DNA of 64,000 nucleotides from Rhizobium sp. 9140 (GTDB lineage: Bacteria; Pseudomonadota; Alphaproteobacteria; Rhizobiales; Rhizobiaceae), in NCBI RefSeq assembly GCF_900067135.1, contig NZ_FJUR01000002.1, forward strand, positions 310,001 through 374,000. Reading direction: 5' to 3'. Made by a program: the position numbers and the translations under genes. The notes under the pieces were generated by a model, which was given only the letters and a program-made list of their open reading frames with translations, searched no databases and was not told the origin of the DNA. Of the stretch, positions 1 to 9,423 are shown one piece after another (position 1 is the stretch's first letter; each line of letters begins with the position of its first letter).

Positions 1-1
1 G

Positions 2-1075
2 GTGCTCGACAGCAAGGTCGTGATGGAACACGACAAGGCCGGCGATCTCGGCTCTGCCTGGCTCACCAACAATTCCGCAGGCTCCGGCCCCTACACGCTC
101 GGTCAGTGGCGCTCCAACGAGCGCGTTATTCTCGACCGCAACGAGAGCTACTGGGGCGATGCGCCCGGCATGAAGCGCATCATGATGCGGCATCTGGCGG
201 AATCCCAGAGCCAGCGACTGATGCTCGAAAAGGGCGATATCGACATTGCCTATTCGATGTCGGCAGCCGACCTGAAGGCGCTGGAGAAGAGCGACAAGGT
301 TGAGGTGCAGACCAATGGCGGCAGCGGGTTCTACTACCTCGCCGTCTCCATGAAGGACGAGAAGTTCCAGAAGCCGAAGGTGCGCGAGGCATTGCGCTAC
401 CTGATCGACTATCAGGGGCTGAACGACACCGTGCTGCCCTACTTCGGGCGCCTGCGGGATCGTCCGATCCAGACCGGCCTTTTCGGCGCCCTGCCGAATG
501 CCGGCTACAAACTGGACGTGGAGAAGGCAAAGGCGCTGCTGGCGGAAGCCGGTTATCCCGACGGTTTCTCGACCACGCTCCGCGCGATCTCCGACGCACC
601 CTTCATGAATGCGGCGACGGCCATCCAGGCAACGCTGGCGCAGGGTGGCATCAAGGCCGAGATCATCACCGGCAGCGGCGACCAGATCTACGGCGCGATG
701 CGCGAACGGAAGTATGAACTCCTCGTCGGCCGCGGCGGCGGCGGGCAGTTGCCGCACCCGGACAGCAACCTGCGCGCCATCGTCTACAATCCCGACAATG
801 CCGACGAAGCCAAGCTGACCAATTTCCAGGGCTGGCGCACGTCTTTCTACGACGAAAAGATCAACAGCATGGTCGACGCGGCGCTCGTTGAGACGGACAA
901 GGCGAAGCAGGTCAAGGATTACGAAGCGATCCAGACCTATTACGCCGATGTCGTACCGGCCATCCAGCCCTTCGCCGAGGTGGTCGACAGCGTCGGCTAC
1001 CGCGCCGACATCAAGGGACTGGCGCTGAATCCGTCCTGGTCCACGCGGCTGCGCACGGTAACGAAGGAGCGCTAG
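2..1075 (+). CDS. ABC transporter substrate-binding protein, family 5 (peptide/opine/oligosaccharide type), 5'-truncated
   Basis: C-terminal 357 residues of a periplasmic binding protein of the DppA/OppA class. The frame is open at the left edge, so the true start and signal peptide lie outside the window. The features are typical of family 5 proteins: a GSGPYTL segment near the start, a later segment on ligand-dependent dyads (KPKVREALRYLIDY), and a C-terminal region with a tyrosine-rich QTYYADVVPAIQPF stretch. The stop is 69 bases before the permease start, and the next four genes complete the importer. The neighbouring sugar-acid enzymes suggest that the ligand is not necessarily a peptide; this class also carries oligosaccharides and opines. 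Confidence 0.9.
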   Translation: MLDSKVVMEHDKAGDLGSAWLTNNSAGSGPYTLGQWRSNERVILDRNESYWGDAPGMKRIMMRHLAESQSQRLMLEKGDIDIAYSMSAADLKALEKSDKVEVQTNGGSGFYYLAVSMKDEKFQKPKVREALRYLIDYQGLNDTVLPYFGRLRDRPIQTGLFGALPNAGYKLDVEKAKALLAEAGYPDGFSTTLRAISDAPFMNAATAIQATLAQGGIKAEIITGSGDQIYGAMRERKYELLVGRGGGGQLPHPDSNLRAIVYNPDNADEAKLTNFQGWRTSFYDEKINSMVDAALVETDKAKQVKDYEAIQTYYADVVPAIQPFAEVVDSVGYRADIKGLALNPSWSTRLRTVTKER

Positions 1076-1144
1076 CGCGCTTTGGCCGGCGTGCCCGCAC
1101 GCCGGCTGCCGCCCCTCGACCCTTTGCATTTCAAGGACGCCGTC

Positions 1145-2161
1145 ATGAATAATGCGCGCTTTTCTGCTTTCGGCAGGCAGGCAGGAACCATTCTGGTCAC
1201 CCTCATCGGCCTTCTGATCCTCACCTTCTGCATCGGCCGCCTGATGCCGGTCGATCCCGTGCGCGCGATCGTCGGGGAGGAGGCGGACCGGGCAACCTAC
1301 GAGATGGTTGCCGAGCGGATCGGGGCGAACCTGCCGCTCTACCAGCAGTTCTTCAAATATGTGAGCGACCTGCTTCACGGCGACTTCGGCGTCTCGATCC
1401 GCACCGGCCAGCCCGTCATCAACGATATCCTGCACGTGATGCCGGCAACGATCGAGCTTGCGACCTTCGCCATCATCGTCGGGGCCGGGCTCGGCATTCC
1501 CCTCGGCATTCTCGCAGCCGTACGCCGCAACAAGCCGGTCGATCACGTCATCCGCTTCCTGACGCTCATCGGCCATTCCATGCCGATCTTCTGGACCGGC
1601 ATGATCGGCCTCATCGTCTTCTACGCGGCTCTTGATCTGGTGGGCGGCGGCGGCCGGTTGTCGGACTACTATATCGGCCTCGTGCCGGAGACCACGGGTT
1701 TCCTGCTGATCGACTCGATGCTGGCCGGGGACTGGGAGGTCTTCCGGGATGCCGTCAACCACCTGCTGCTGCCGGCGAGCATCCTCGGCTATTCCTCCAT
1801 GGCCTACATCACCCGCATGACCCGCAGCTTCATGCTGGACCAGTTGAACCAGGAATATGTGACGACGGCGCGGGTGAAGGGTCTCTCGAAGAGCCGGACG
1901 ATCTGGCACCATGCCTTCGCCAATATCCGCGTCCAGCTCGTCACCATCGTCGCGCTCGCCTATGGCAGCCTGCTCGAAGGCGCCGTGCTGATCGAGACCG
2001 TGTTCTCCTGGCCGGGCTTTGGCCAGTATATCACCAACAACATGCTGGTCGGCGATATGAACGCGGTGATGACCTGCGTGCTGCTCGTGGGCGTCATCTT
2101 CATCGGGCTCAATCTCCTGTCCGATGCGCTCTACAAGATCTTCGACCCGAGGACGCGCTGA
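1145..2161 (+). CDS. ABC transporter permease, DppB/OppB type
   Basis: First inner-membrane permease of the peptide-type importer, 338 residues with about six membrane segments. The start at 1145 is preferred over an upstream in-frame start at 1082 because it is preceded by an AAGGA ribosome site and gives the usual short cytoplasmic N-terminus before the first membrane helix. The EYVTTARVKGLSKSRTIWHHAF segment matches the conserved EAA loop (A-R-x-K-G-L) that contacts the ATPases. The stop is one base from the next start, showing tight operon coupling. Confidence 0.93.
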   Translation: MNNARFSAFGRQAGTILVTLIGLLILTFCIGRLMPVDPVRAIVGEEADRATYEMVAERIGANLPLYQQFFKYVSDLLHGDFGVSIRTGQPVINDILHVMPATIELATFAIIVGAGLGIPLGILAAVRRNKPVDHVIRFLTLIGHSMPIFWTGMIGLIVFYAALDLVGGGGRLSDYYIGLVPETTGFLLIDSMLAGDWEVFRDAVNHLLLPASILGYSSMAYITRMTRSFMLDQLNQEYVTTARVKGLSKSRTIWHHAFANIRVQLVTIVALAYGSLLEGAVLIETVFSWPGFGQYITNNMLVGDMNAVMTCVLLVGVIFIGLNLLSDALYKIFDPRTR

Positions 2162-2162
2162 C

Positions 2163-3071
2163 ATGACGACGAAAACCATCGACATCGGGACCGCAGCCAT
2201 GACCGCTTCCAGTGAGAAAACCTACACGGCCTGGAGCCGCCTGCTCCGTGTTCTCAAAGACTTGCTCGCCAACCCCTCCTCCGGCTTCGGCCTCATTGTC
2301 ATCGCGATCCTTCTCCTCACGGCGCTCGTCGCGCCCTGGATCGCGCCCTATGAGCCAAACATGATCAACCTCGCCCAGGCCCTCCAGCCGCCATCCGCCG
2401 CCCATCTGTTCGGCACAGACGAGCTGGGGCGCGATGTGCTGAGCCGCATCATCCACGGCTCGCGCATCAGCCTGACGATCATCACCATCGTCTCCGTCAT
2501 CGTCGGTCCGCTCGGCCTTCTGGTCGGCACGACCGCCGGCTATTTCGGCGGCTGGTACGACACGGTCATGATGCGGATCACCGACATCTTCCTGTCCTTC
2601 CCGAGCCTCATCCTGTCGCTCGCCTTCGTGGCAGCGCTGGGCGCCAGCCTCGAGAACGCCATCATCGCCATCGGCCTGACCGCATGGCCGCCGATCGCCC
2701 GGCTGGCGCGCGCGGAAACGCTGACCTTCCGCAATGCGGACTACATCTCGGCGTCGCGCATGCAGGGCGCCTCCAGACTGCGCATCATCATCAAGTCGAT
2801 CATGCCGATGTGCCTGCCCTCCGTGCTCGTGCGCGTCACGCTCAGCATGGCAACCGTCATCCTGACGGCCGCAGGCCTCGGCTTTCTCGGCCTCGGCGCC
2901 CAGCCGCCGCTGCCGGAATGGGGCGCGATGATCGCCACCGGCCGGCGCTACATGCTCGACAACTGGTGGCTGGTCGCCTTCCCCGGCGGCGCCATCCTTC
3001 TTGTCAGCCTCGCCTTCAACCTGCTCGGCGATGGCCTGCGCGATGCGCTCGATCCGAAACAGGGCCATTAG
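2163..3071 (+). CDS. ABC transporter permease, DppC/OppC type
   Basis: Second permease, 302 residues, with the FGTDELGRDVLSRIIHGSRISL motif region of DppC proteins and an EAA loop around ADYISASRMQGASRLRII. The start at 2163 lies one base after the preceding stop. An N-terminal cytoplasmic segment of about 35 residues precedes the first membrane helix, as usual in this family. It pairs with the preceding permease to form the channel. Confidence 0.93.
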   Translation: MTTKTIDIGTAAMTASSEKTYTAWSRLLRVLKDLLANPSSGFGLIVIAILLLTALVAPWIAPYEPNMINLAQALQPPSAAHLFGTDELGRDVLSRIIHGSRISLTIITIVSVIVGPLGLLVGTTAGYFGGWYDTVMMRITDIFLSFPSLILSLAFVAALGASLENAIIAIGLTAWPPIARLARAETLTFRNADYISASRMQGASRLRIIIKSIMPMCLPSVLVRVTLSMATVILTAAGLGFLGLGAQPPLPEWGAMIATGRRYMLDNWWLVAFPGGAILLVSLAFNLLGDGLRDALDPKQGH

Positions 3072-3081
3072 GGAGGCGACG

Positions 3082-3951
3082 ATGGAAACGCAGATGGACA
3101 ACCGCACGCCCCTCCTTCGCGTCGAAGGCCTGCGCGTCAGCTACCGAAACGGGCGAACCTTCACGCCCGTCGTCAAGGGCGTCTCCTTCGACCTTGGCCG
3201 CGAACGCCTCGGCATCGTTGGTGAATCCGGCTCGGGCAAATCGACCATCGGTCGCGCGCTCCTCAAGCTGCTGCCAACCGCGCGGATCGAGGCAGACCGG
3301 ATGGACTTCGAGGGCACCGATCTTCTGGCCGCGACGGAACGGCAGATGCTCTCGATCCGGGGGCAGCGAATCTCCATGATCCTTCAGGACCCGAAGTTCT
3401 CGCTGAACCCGGTGCACCGGGTCGGCGACCAGATCGCCGAAGCCTATCGCGTTCACAACAAGGCCTCCGCCAAGGTGGCACGCGATAAAACGCTCGCCAT
3501 GCTCGAAGCGGTGAAGATCCGCGATCCCGAGCGGGTCTATGGCCTCTATCCGCACGAGGTCTCCGGCGGCATGGGCCAGCGTATCATGATCGCCATGATG
3601 CTGATCCCCGAGCCGCAGATCATCATCGCCGACGAGCCAACCTCGGCGCTCGATGTGACGGTGCGCATGCAGGTGCTGAATATCCTGAACGAGCTTGTGA
3701 CCAACAAGGGCATCGGCCTGATCATGATCAGCCACGACCTGAACCTCGTGCGCAATTTCTGCGACAGGGTGCTGGTCATGCGCCATGGCGAAGTGGTGGA
3801 GGAGCGCGCGGCGCGCGACATGCAGAATTGCGTCCACCCCTACACCCGCGGCCTGCTCGCCGCGCAGCCGCATATCGGCGGAAGCCGCCGCCCCTTGCCG
3901 GTGCTCAACCGCGAGCCGGCGGCGCGCATCACGGAAGAGGCCCAGCCATGA
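3082..3951 (+). CDS. ABC transporter ATP-binding protein, DppD/OppD type
   Basis: Cytoplasmic ATPase of 289 residues. Visible motifs are the Walker A GESGSGKST, the signature VSGGMGQR, the Walker B IIIADEPTSALD, and the H-loop in ISHDL. The start at 3082 has a GGGAGG ribosome site and follows the permease stop by 10 bases. The C-terminal part (HPYTRGLLAAQP) is the usual oligopeptide-ATPase extension; the four-cysteine iron-sulfur motif of many DppD/OppD proteins is not evident, with only a single cysteine seen near the C-terminus. The stop overlaps the next start (ATGA). Confidence 0.93.
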   Translation: METQMDNRTPLLRVEGLRVSYRNGRTFTPVVKGVSFDLGRERLGIVGESGSGKSTIGRALLKLLPTARIEADRMDFEGTDLLAATERQMLSIRGQRISMILQDPKFSLNPVHRVGDQIAEAYRVHNKASAKVARDKTLAMLEAVKIRDPERVYGLYPHEVSGGMGQRIMIAMMLIPEPQIIIADEPTSALDVTVRMQVLNILNELVTNKGIGLIMISHDLNLVRNFCDRVLVMRHGEVVEERAARDMQNCVHPYTRGLLAAQPHIGGSRRPLPVLNREPAARITEEAQP

Positions 3952-4706
3952 ACGCCATCGATGTTCGCAACGTATCGATCGACCTTGGCTCCGGCGCCGC
4001 CAAGCGTCGGATTCTCGGCGACGTCACGTTCTCCGTCAAGCCGGGGGAATCCTTCGGGCTGGTCGGCGAGTCCGGCTCCGGCAAATCGACCATCCTGCGC
4101 TGCATCGCCCGGCTGCTGACGCTCTGGGACGGCACGATCGAGATGGAAGGCACGTCGATCAAGGACATGCCCTTTGCCGACTATTGCCGCATGGTGCAGA
4201 TGGTGTTTCAGGACCCGTACGGTTCGCTCCACCCGCGCCAGTCGATCCGCACGGCGTTGCAGGAGCCCTTGCGCATCCACCGCATGGACCGGCAGCTGGA
4301 GCGGATGGAACGGGCGCTGACCGATGTCGGGCTCGACCCCGCTTTTCTCGCCCGCTATCCGCACGAGCTTTCCGGCGGGCAGCGCCAGCGCGTCGCTATC
4401 GCGCGCGCGCTCATCCTCGAGCCGCGCATCCTGCTTCTCGACGAGCCGACGTCCGCGCTCGACGTCTCCGTTCAGGCCGAAGTGCTGAACCTGCTGGCGG
4501 ACCTGCGGACCCGGCGCAACCTCACCTATCTCTTCGTCAGCCATGATCTGGCGGTAATCGACCATATGTGCGAACGACTGGCGGTGATGCAGCATGGGCG
4601 CGTGGTGGAAATCATGGATCGCTCGGTTCTCTCGACGGGCAAGGCGAACGACCCCTATGCCCGGGAGCTGATCGAAGCGAGCCTTGCCTACGACCAGGCC
4701 GTTTGA
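3948..4706 (+). CDS. ABC transporter ATP-binding protein, DppF/OppF type
   Basis: Second ATPase, 252 residues. It shows Walker A GESGSGKST, signature LSGGQRQR, Walker B ILLLDEPTSALD and H-loop SHDL. The start overlaps the preceding stop by four bases. It completes the two-ATPase, two-permease architecture of a dipeptide/opine-type importer. The C-terminal domain is short compared with typical OppF proteins of about 320 residues. Confidence 0.92.
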   Translation: MNAIDVRNVSIDLGSGAAKRRILGDVTFSVKPGESFGLVGESGSGKSTILRCIARLLTLWDGTIEMEGTSIKDMPFADYCRMVQMVFQDPYGSLHPRQSIRTALQEPLRIHRMDRQLERMERALTDVGLDPAFLARYPHELSGGQRQRVAIARALILEPRILLLDEPTSALDVSVQAEVLNLLADLRTRRNLTYLFVSHDLAVIDHMCERLAVMQHGRVVEIMDRSVLSTGKANDPYARELIEASLAYDQAV

Positions 4707-4738
4707 CGGTTCACCGCCCGCTGGAGGGGCTCTACGCC

Positions 4739-5488
4739 ATGACGATAGATGCCGACAAGTCTGCTCCGCTTCCCGCTGCCGCGCGCAGGCGGGAGACGTT
4801 GAGCTCGCAGGTCGTCCGCACGCTCGCCGACCGCATCCGGCAAGGGGAATACTCCCGCGGCTCGCAACTACCGACGGAGAAGGTGCTGATCGACGAACTC
4901 GGCGTCAGTCGAACGGTGGTGCGCGAAGCGATCGCCAATCTGAGGGCGAGCGGCCTCGTTTCCATCCAGCACGGGGTCGGCGCTTTCGTTCGCGATGATG
5001 CGGGTATTCCACCCTTCCGGCTTGCCCCTGAAAGGCTGACCATGGTGGAGAACCAGTTGAAGGGTCTCGAACTTCGCATCGGCATCGAGTCCGAAGCTGC
5101 GGCGCTGGCGGCCGAACGTCGTACGCAAGTCGACATCGACGCCATGGCCGCCGTCTGCGACGCGATGGACGACGCCATCCGGGATATCGTCCGCGACAGC
5201 CAGACGGATTTCGAGTTTCACTGTGCGGTGGCCAAGGCCAGCCAGAACGAGCATTTCTTCGGCATCTTCAACTATCTGGGCGAAACGCTGATGCCGCGCA
5301 TGCGGTTGCAGACCAAGGATGTGGAAGACGCGGTATTTCAGGCGAATCTCGCGCGGGTCAACAACGAGCACCGTCTGGTCCTCGCCGCCATCGCGGAGCG
5401 CGATATCGACGGCGCCCGGCTAGCGATGCGGCAGCATCTGACGGTCAGCCGCGACCGGATGATCGAACGCATGCGCCGCGGCGGATGA
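4739..5488 (+). CDS. GntR-family transcriptional regulator, FadR/FCD subfamily
   Basis: DNA-binding repressor-type protein of 249 residues. The N-terminal winged helix (about residues 20-85, with LPTEKVLIDELGVSRTVVREAI) is followed by an all-helical FCD ligand domain that contains the expected metal-binding acidic/His positions (DFEFHCAVAKAS, NEHRLVL, AMRQHL). It starts 32 bases after the ATPase stop and overlaps the following hydrolase gene by four bases. It therefore probably autoregulates this sugar-acid locus in response to an organic-acid ligand (inference). Confidence 0.93.
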   Translation: MTIDADKSAPLPAAARRRETLSSQVVRTLADRIRQGEYSRGSQLPTEKVLIDELGVSRTVVREAIANLRASGLVSIQHGVGAFVRDDAGIPPFRLAPERLTMVENQLKGLELRIGIESEAAALAAERRTQVDIDAMAAVCDAMDDAIRDIVRDSQTDFEFHCAVAKASQNEHFFGIFNYLGETLMPRMRLQTKDVEDAVFQANLARVNNEHRLVLAAIAERDIDGARLAMRQHLTVSRDRMIERMRRGG

Positions 5489-6540
5489 TCGACGGCGAGA
5501 ACATGCCGGATCTCGCAAGGCGACTGCGGAATAGAAACGTTTTCGCCTGGAACTTCGATCCGGCCATGTCGGATGTCGTGACGTGGCGGAGCACGACGCT
5601 CGCCGCCGTGCGCGGCGCGCTTGTCGTCGAGCCTGTCGCCAGGCCCTCCGCGACGCTTGTTGCCGAGTGGGAGGATGACGGGCTTCTCGGTCAGCATCTC
5701 CAGCTTGGTTTCTCCAACGGAGAGGCCGCCGATGCCTATCTGCTCCGCCCGTCTGCGAAGGGGCCGACGCCTGGCATCCTGCTGCTCCACGATCACGGCT
5801 CCTTCTTTTCCATCGGCCGACAGAAGCTGATCCGGCGCCCTGACGAGGCGAGAGAGACGGCCGCGCTATCGGATGACTGGGTCGCCCGTCTTTACGGTGG
5901 CCGCCATATCGGAAATTCTCTGGCGCGTCGCGGGTACAGCGTTCTCTGCGTCGATGCACTGGGCTGGGGCGGCAGGGCTGGAACCGGATATGAGGGGCAG
6001 CAGGCGCTGGCGGCGAACCTCATGCAGTTCGGCCAGTCGCTGGCCGGCGTCGTCCTTCAGGAAGATCTGGAAGCCTTTGCGTTCCTCAAGCATCTCGACG
6101 GGATCGACCCGGAACGCGTGGCGAGCTTCGGCTTTTCGATGGGTGGTGCGCGAGCCTGGCAGTTGGCCGCCCTCTCGCCCGATGTGAAGGCCTGCGTGTC
6201 CGGGGGATGGATGGGAACGCTTGCCGGCCTGATGCAGCCCGGCAGCAACCAGCTGCGCGGCCAGTCCGCCTTCTACATGCTGCATCCCGGCATCGCCGGT
6301 CGGATCGATTATCCCCATCTCGCAGCGCTTGCCGCGCCCAAGCCTGCCCTCTTTCTCAGCGGCCGCGACGACCGGCATTTCCTGGAAGCCATCGCCACGG
6401 AGGCCTTCCGCCAGATGCATACGATCTGGGATGCCATCGGTGTACCGAATGCGCTCCGGACACAGATGGTGCCCGGCGGCCATGTCTTTGCGGTGCAGCA
6501 GCAGGACGACGCGATCGACTGGCTCGACCGCGTCCTCTGA
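5485..6540 (+). CDS. alpha/beta-hydrolase, dienelactone-hydrolase/acetyl-esterase type
   Basis: Cytoplasmic hydrolase of 351 residues without a signal peptide. The core strand ILLLHDHGSFF is followed by a nucleophile elbow GFSMGG (Ser in the middle), a late acidic SGRDDRHF and a C-terminal histidine in PGGHVF, which gives a plausible Ser-Asp-His triad. The start overlaps the regulator stop (ATGA). The context suggests it opens an ester or lactone in the imported compound before the dehydratase acts. The substrate is not identifiable from sequence. A second possible start lies at 5503. Confidence 0.85.
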   Translation: MIDGENMPDLARRLRNRNVFAWNFDPAMSDVVTWRSTTLAAVRGALVVEPVARPSATLVAEWEDDGLLGQHLQLGFSNGEAADAYLLRPSAKGPTPGILLLHDHGSFFSIGRQKLIRRPDEARETAALSDDWVARLYGGRHIGNSLARRGYSVLCVDALGWGGRAGTGYEGQQALAANLMQFGQSLAGVVLQEDLEAFAFLKHLDGIDPERVASFGFSMGGARAWQLAALSPDVKACVSGGWMGTLAGLMQPGSNQLRGQSAFYMLHPGIAGRIDYPHLAALAAPKPALFLSGRDDRHFLEAIATEAFRQMHTIWDAIGVPNALRTQMVPGGHVFAVQQQDDAIDWLDRVL

Positions 6541-6543
6541 AGC

Positions 6544-7692
6544 TCAGCCGACGAGGTTCGCGTCGATGAAGTCGAAGTTGATGTCTTCGCCGAGGCCCGG
6601 CTTGTCGGAGATGTGAACGTAGCCGTCCGCGTCCATCGGATCGACGAGACCGTTCAGATACTCGAAGCCGTCATCGTATTCCAGGAAGGGATGCAGCAGT
6701 CCGCGCTCGTACCAATTTGCATTCTTCGAGCAGGCGGCAATGATGAGATTCGGCGCGCCGTTTCCATGAATCTCGCAGTTCATGCCGAAGGATTCGGCGA
6801 GATGCATGCACTTCATGGCCGGACTGATGCCGCCGACATCGTGAACACCGGTCCTCAGGATGTCGCAGGCTTTGGTCGCGATCCATTCGGCACGGCTGAA
6901 GTGTTTGCCGCCGGCGCTTTCCGGGCCGAGAACGGGTATATCCAGGTTCTCGGAAAGCCATGCGTAGGACATGGAGCTCTGCTCGTCCATCGGCTCCTCG
7001 ATCCAGTCGAAACCGAGCGCCTCCAGCCCTCGACCGAGCTTCAGGGCGTCGGTCCGGGTATACCAATGGAACGCGTCGATCATCAGGTGAATATCCGGAC
7101 CAACGGCTTCGCGCACCGCCGCGCAGGCCTTGAGATCCATGGTCACATCCGGCGCCCAGGATACCGGTGGCATCCAGGTGTGCAGCTTGATGCCCTTGTA
7201 GCCGCGCGCGACGAGCTTTTCGGCAAACCGGCCGTAATCCTCCGGGGTCGCCAAGCCGTTCTCCAGCTCGTCGCCGCACATGATCGAGCCATAGGCGAGC
7301 ATCTTCTCGCGGTAGGTGCCGATCAGCTTGTGGACGGGCATATTCAGCTTGCGCCCGGCGAGATCCCACAGCGCGCAATCGACGATCGCCAGCGTCCTGT
7401 CGGTCAACTGCGCCGCGCTGCCGCGCTGCCAGTGCGCCAGCTCCTGCCAGAGCCGTTCGCGCGCGAAGGGGTCGGCGCCGATCAGCACTTTCTTCACGAA
7501 CTTCTCGATGACATGCGGGCGCACAACCTCGGGCGCCGCGAAGCAATAGCCTTCGCCGCCCTCGTCATCGACGATGGTCAGGAGCGCGAGGTTCACCTTG
7601 TGTGCCGGACCCGGATGGGCATGGCCAGCCGTGTCCTGATGGCGATAGGTGGTGTGGGCAAAGACGCGCACGTTGACGTCGACGATTTTCAC
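6544..7692 (-). CDS. enolase-superfamily enzyme, mandelate-racemase subgroup (probable sugar-acid dehydratase)
   Basis: Protein of 382 residues with an N-terminal capping domain and a C-terminal barrel. Three metal ligands are visible at Asp206, Glu232 and Glu258. Lys169-x-His171 occupies the position of the usual KxK motif, and Asp285 and His309 suit a catalytic dyad. The KxH variant and the HGNG segment separate it from classic mandelate racemase, muconate lactonising enzyme and the Agrobacterium galactarolactone cycloisomerase as I recall them. Its neighbours, KGSA dehydrogenase and KdgD, point to dehydration of an aldarate or aldonate. It converges with the hydrolase gene, with three bases between the stops. 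Confidence 0.87.
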   Translation of the reverse strand: MKIVDVNVRVFAHTTYRHQDTAGHAHPGPAHKVNLALLTIVDDEGGEGYCFAAPEVVRPHVIEKFVKKVLIGADPFARERLWQELAHWQRGSAAQLTDRTLAIVDCALWDLAGRKLNMPVHKLIGTYREKMLAYGSIMCGDELENGLATPEDYGRFAEKLVARGYKGIKLHTWMPPVSWAPDVTMDLKACAAVREAVGPDIHLMIDAFHWYTRTDALKLGRGLEALGFDWIEEPMDEQSSMSYAWLSENLDIPVLGPESAGGKHFSRAEWIATKACDILRTGVHDVGGISPAMKCMHLAESFGMNCEIHGNGAPNLIIAACSKNANWYERGLLHPFLEYDDGFEYLNGLVDPMDADGYVHISDKPGLGEDINFDFIDANLVG

Positions 7693-7759
7693 GGAATGTC
7701 CTCCTCGGATAGGCGCGGCTGATGCCGCTGCCGGTCATTGTGGTATGCGTGCGCCTCGA

Positions 7760-9193
7760 TCAGGCCAGCGTGTAGGCCGTCTTCACCACGGTGAAGAACT
7801 CGGCGGCATAGCGGCCCTGTTCGTGCGGGCCGAACGAGGAGGCCTTGCGGCCGCCGAACGGCACATGGAAATCGACACCGGCTGTGGGCAGATTGACCAT
7901 GACCATGCCGGCCTCCGCATTGCGCTTGAAGTGTGTCGCGTGCTTCAGGCTGGTGGTGGCGATGCCCGCCGACAGACCAAACGGCGTGTCGTTGGAGATG
8001 GAAAGCGCCTCGTCATAATCCCGAGCCCTGATGACGCTGACCACCGGCCCAAAAATCTCCTCGCGCGAGATGCGCATCTGGTTGGTCGCTTCGGTGAAGA
8101 GCGTCGGCTGAAGGTAGAAGCCGGGCGTTTCGCGCGTCAGCACCTCGCCGCCGAAGGCCAGCCTGGCTCCCTCGGCCTTGCCGATGTCGATGTAGTCGGT
8201 GTCCTGCCTCAACTGCCGCTCGTCCACCACGGGACCGATATGCGTACCGGGCTTCATGGCGTTATCCACCGTCAGCGTCTTCAGCCGCTCGGTGAGCGCC
8301 GCGACGAAACGGTCGTGGATGCCTTCGGTGACGATCAGCCTGGAAGATGCGGTGCAGCGCTGGCCGGTGGAGAAGAAGCCTGAATTGGCGGCTGCCTCGA
8401 CCGCGACCGAAAGGTCGGCATCATCGAGAACCACCATCGGGTTCTTGCCGCCCATTTCGAGCTGGAACTTGCGGTTATGCTCGATGGAGGCGAGAGCAAC
8501 CCGCTTGCCGGTGCTCGTAGAGCCCGTGAATGTGAGGCCGGCCAGATCCGGGCTGTCGAGCAGCGCTTGCCCGACGACGGAGCCGCGCCCCATGACGAGG
8601 TTCAGCACGCCCTTGGGGAGGCCCGCGCGGTGGAGAATGTCCACGATCGCCCAAGCGCAACCGGGAACGAGATCCGCCGGCTTGAAAACGACCGTATTGC
8701 CATAGCAAAGCGCCGGCGCGATTTTCCAGGCGGGTATGGCGATCGGAAAATTCCAAGGTGTAATGATGCCGATGACGCCAAGCGGCTCACGCGTCACCTC
8801 GACGCCGATCCCCGGCCGCGCAGACGGTACGGTCTCGCCCGTCAGACGCAATGCTTCGCCTGCGAAGAAATCGAAGATCTGGGCCGCGCGCGTCACCTCG
8901 CCGATCGCCTCGGGAAGCACCTTACCCTCCTCCCGCGCCAGCAGCGCGCCGAGTTCTTCCTTGCGCGCGAGAATTTCGTCAGACGCCTTCCGCAGGATAG
9001 CGTGGCGCTCCAGAATGCCGGAACGCGACCATGCCGGAAACGCAGCTTTGGCTGCGGCGATGGCGTCATTCGCATCGTCGGCGCTGGCCTGGGCGTAGAG
9101 ACCGACGACGTCGTTGGTATCCGACGGGCTCAGGTTCCGGGAGGCCTGCGCCCCGACCCACTCGCCGGCAATAAGGTTCTGGTAAATGGTCAT
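7760..9193 (-). CDS. aldehyde dehydrogenase, probable 2,5-dioxovalerate (alpha-ketoglutarate semialdehyde) dehydrogenase
   Basis: NAD(P)-dependent aldehyde dehydrogenase of 477 residues. Catalytic residues are visible as Cys280 (GQRCTASS), Glu246 (LEMGGKNP), Asn148 (TPWNFP) and Lys171. The start at 9193 is chosen over an upstream in-frame start at 9280 because the protein then begins as family members do. The final step of non-phosphorylative sugar-acid degradation converts the semialdehyde to 2-oxoglutarate, and the nearby kdgD supplies that semialdehyde. It lies 67 bases upstream of the dehydratase gene on the same strand, which suggests one transcript. Confidence 0.92.
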   Translation of the reverse strand: MTIYQNLIAGEWVGAQASRNLSPSDTNDVVGLYAQASADDANDAIAAAKAAFPAWSRSGILERHAILRKASDEILARKEELGALLAREEGKVLPEAIGEVTRAAQIFDFFAGEALRLTGETVPSARPGIGVEVTREPLGVIGIITPWNFPIAIPAWKIAPALCYGNTVVFKPADLVPGCAWAIVDILHRAGLPKGVLNLVMGRGSVVGQALLDSPDLAGLTFTGSTSTGKRVALASIEHNRKFQLEMGGKNPMVVLDDADLSVAVEAAANSGFFSTGQRCTASSRLIVTEGIHDRFVAALTERLKTLTVDNAMKPGTHIGPVVDERQLRQDTDYIDIGKAEGARLAFGGEVLTRETPGFYLQPTLFTEATNQMRISREEIFGPVVSVIRARDYDEALSISNDTPFGLSAGIATTSLKHATHFKRNAEAGMVMVNLPTAGVDFHVPFGGRKASSFGPHEQGRYAAEFFTVVKTAYTLA

Positions 9194-9288
9194 GTTCGTC
9201 TCCTCCACACATCCGCCCGAGTCAGGCGCGTTTCCGCCAGCGATCGATCGCTTCGAGCCCAAACGTCCCGCCTCCAGCAAAAGCGCTT

Positions 9289-9340
9289 GTTATCATATAA
9301 CTGACGTATGTCATCCTATAAGACTTCAGGTTGACGTCAA
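9289..9340 (-). promoter_or_regulatory. promoter and operator-like dyads in the divergent aldehyde dehydrogenase/gntR region
   Basis: On the minus strand a -35-like TTGACG (9335-9340) and a -10-like TAGGAT (9313-9318) are 16 bases apart. Just downstream is a dyad with 5-base arms, GTTAT-CAT-ATAAC (9289-9301), next to TGAC-GTAT-GTCA (9302-9313). The -35 lies in the palindrome TTGACGTCAA (9331-9340). Dyads over the start point would suit repression by the adjacent GntR regulator. Confidence 0.5.
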
Positions 9341-9423
9341 TTAATTTCTTCCGCCATCAGCGCCATATGGTTTATCTCTATGTTAAAAGCAGACGAAACA
9401 ACGCGTTCGCAGAGCGGGGATAC

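Noticed and set aside
2109..3107. Minus-strand 332-codon frame opposite the DppC-type permease gene
   Set aside because: Highly charged low-complexity translation. The plus strand has the conserved permease motifs.
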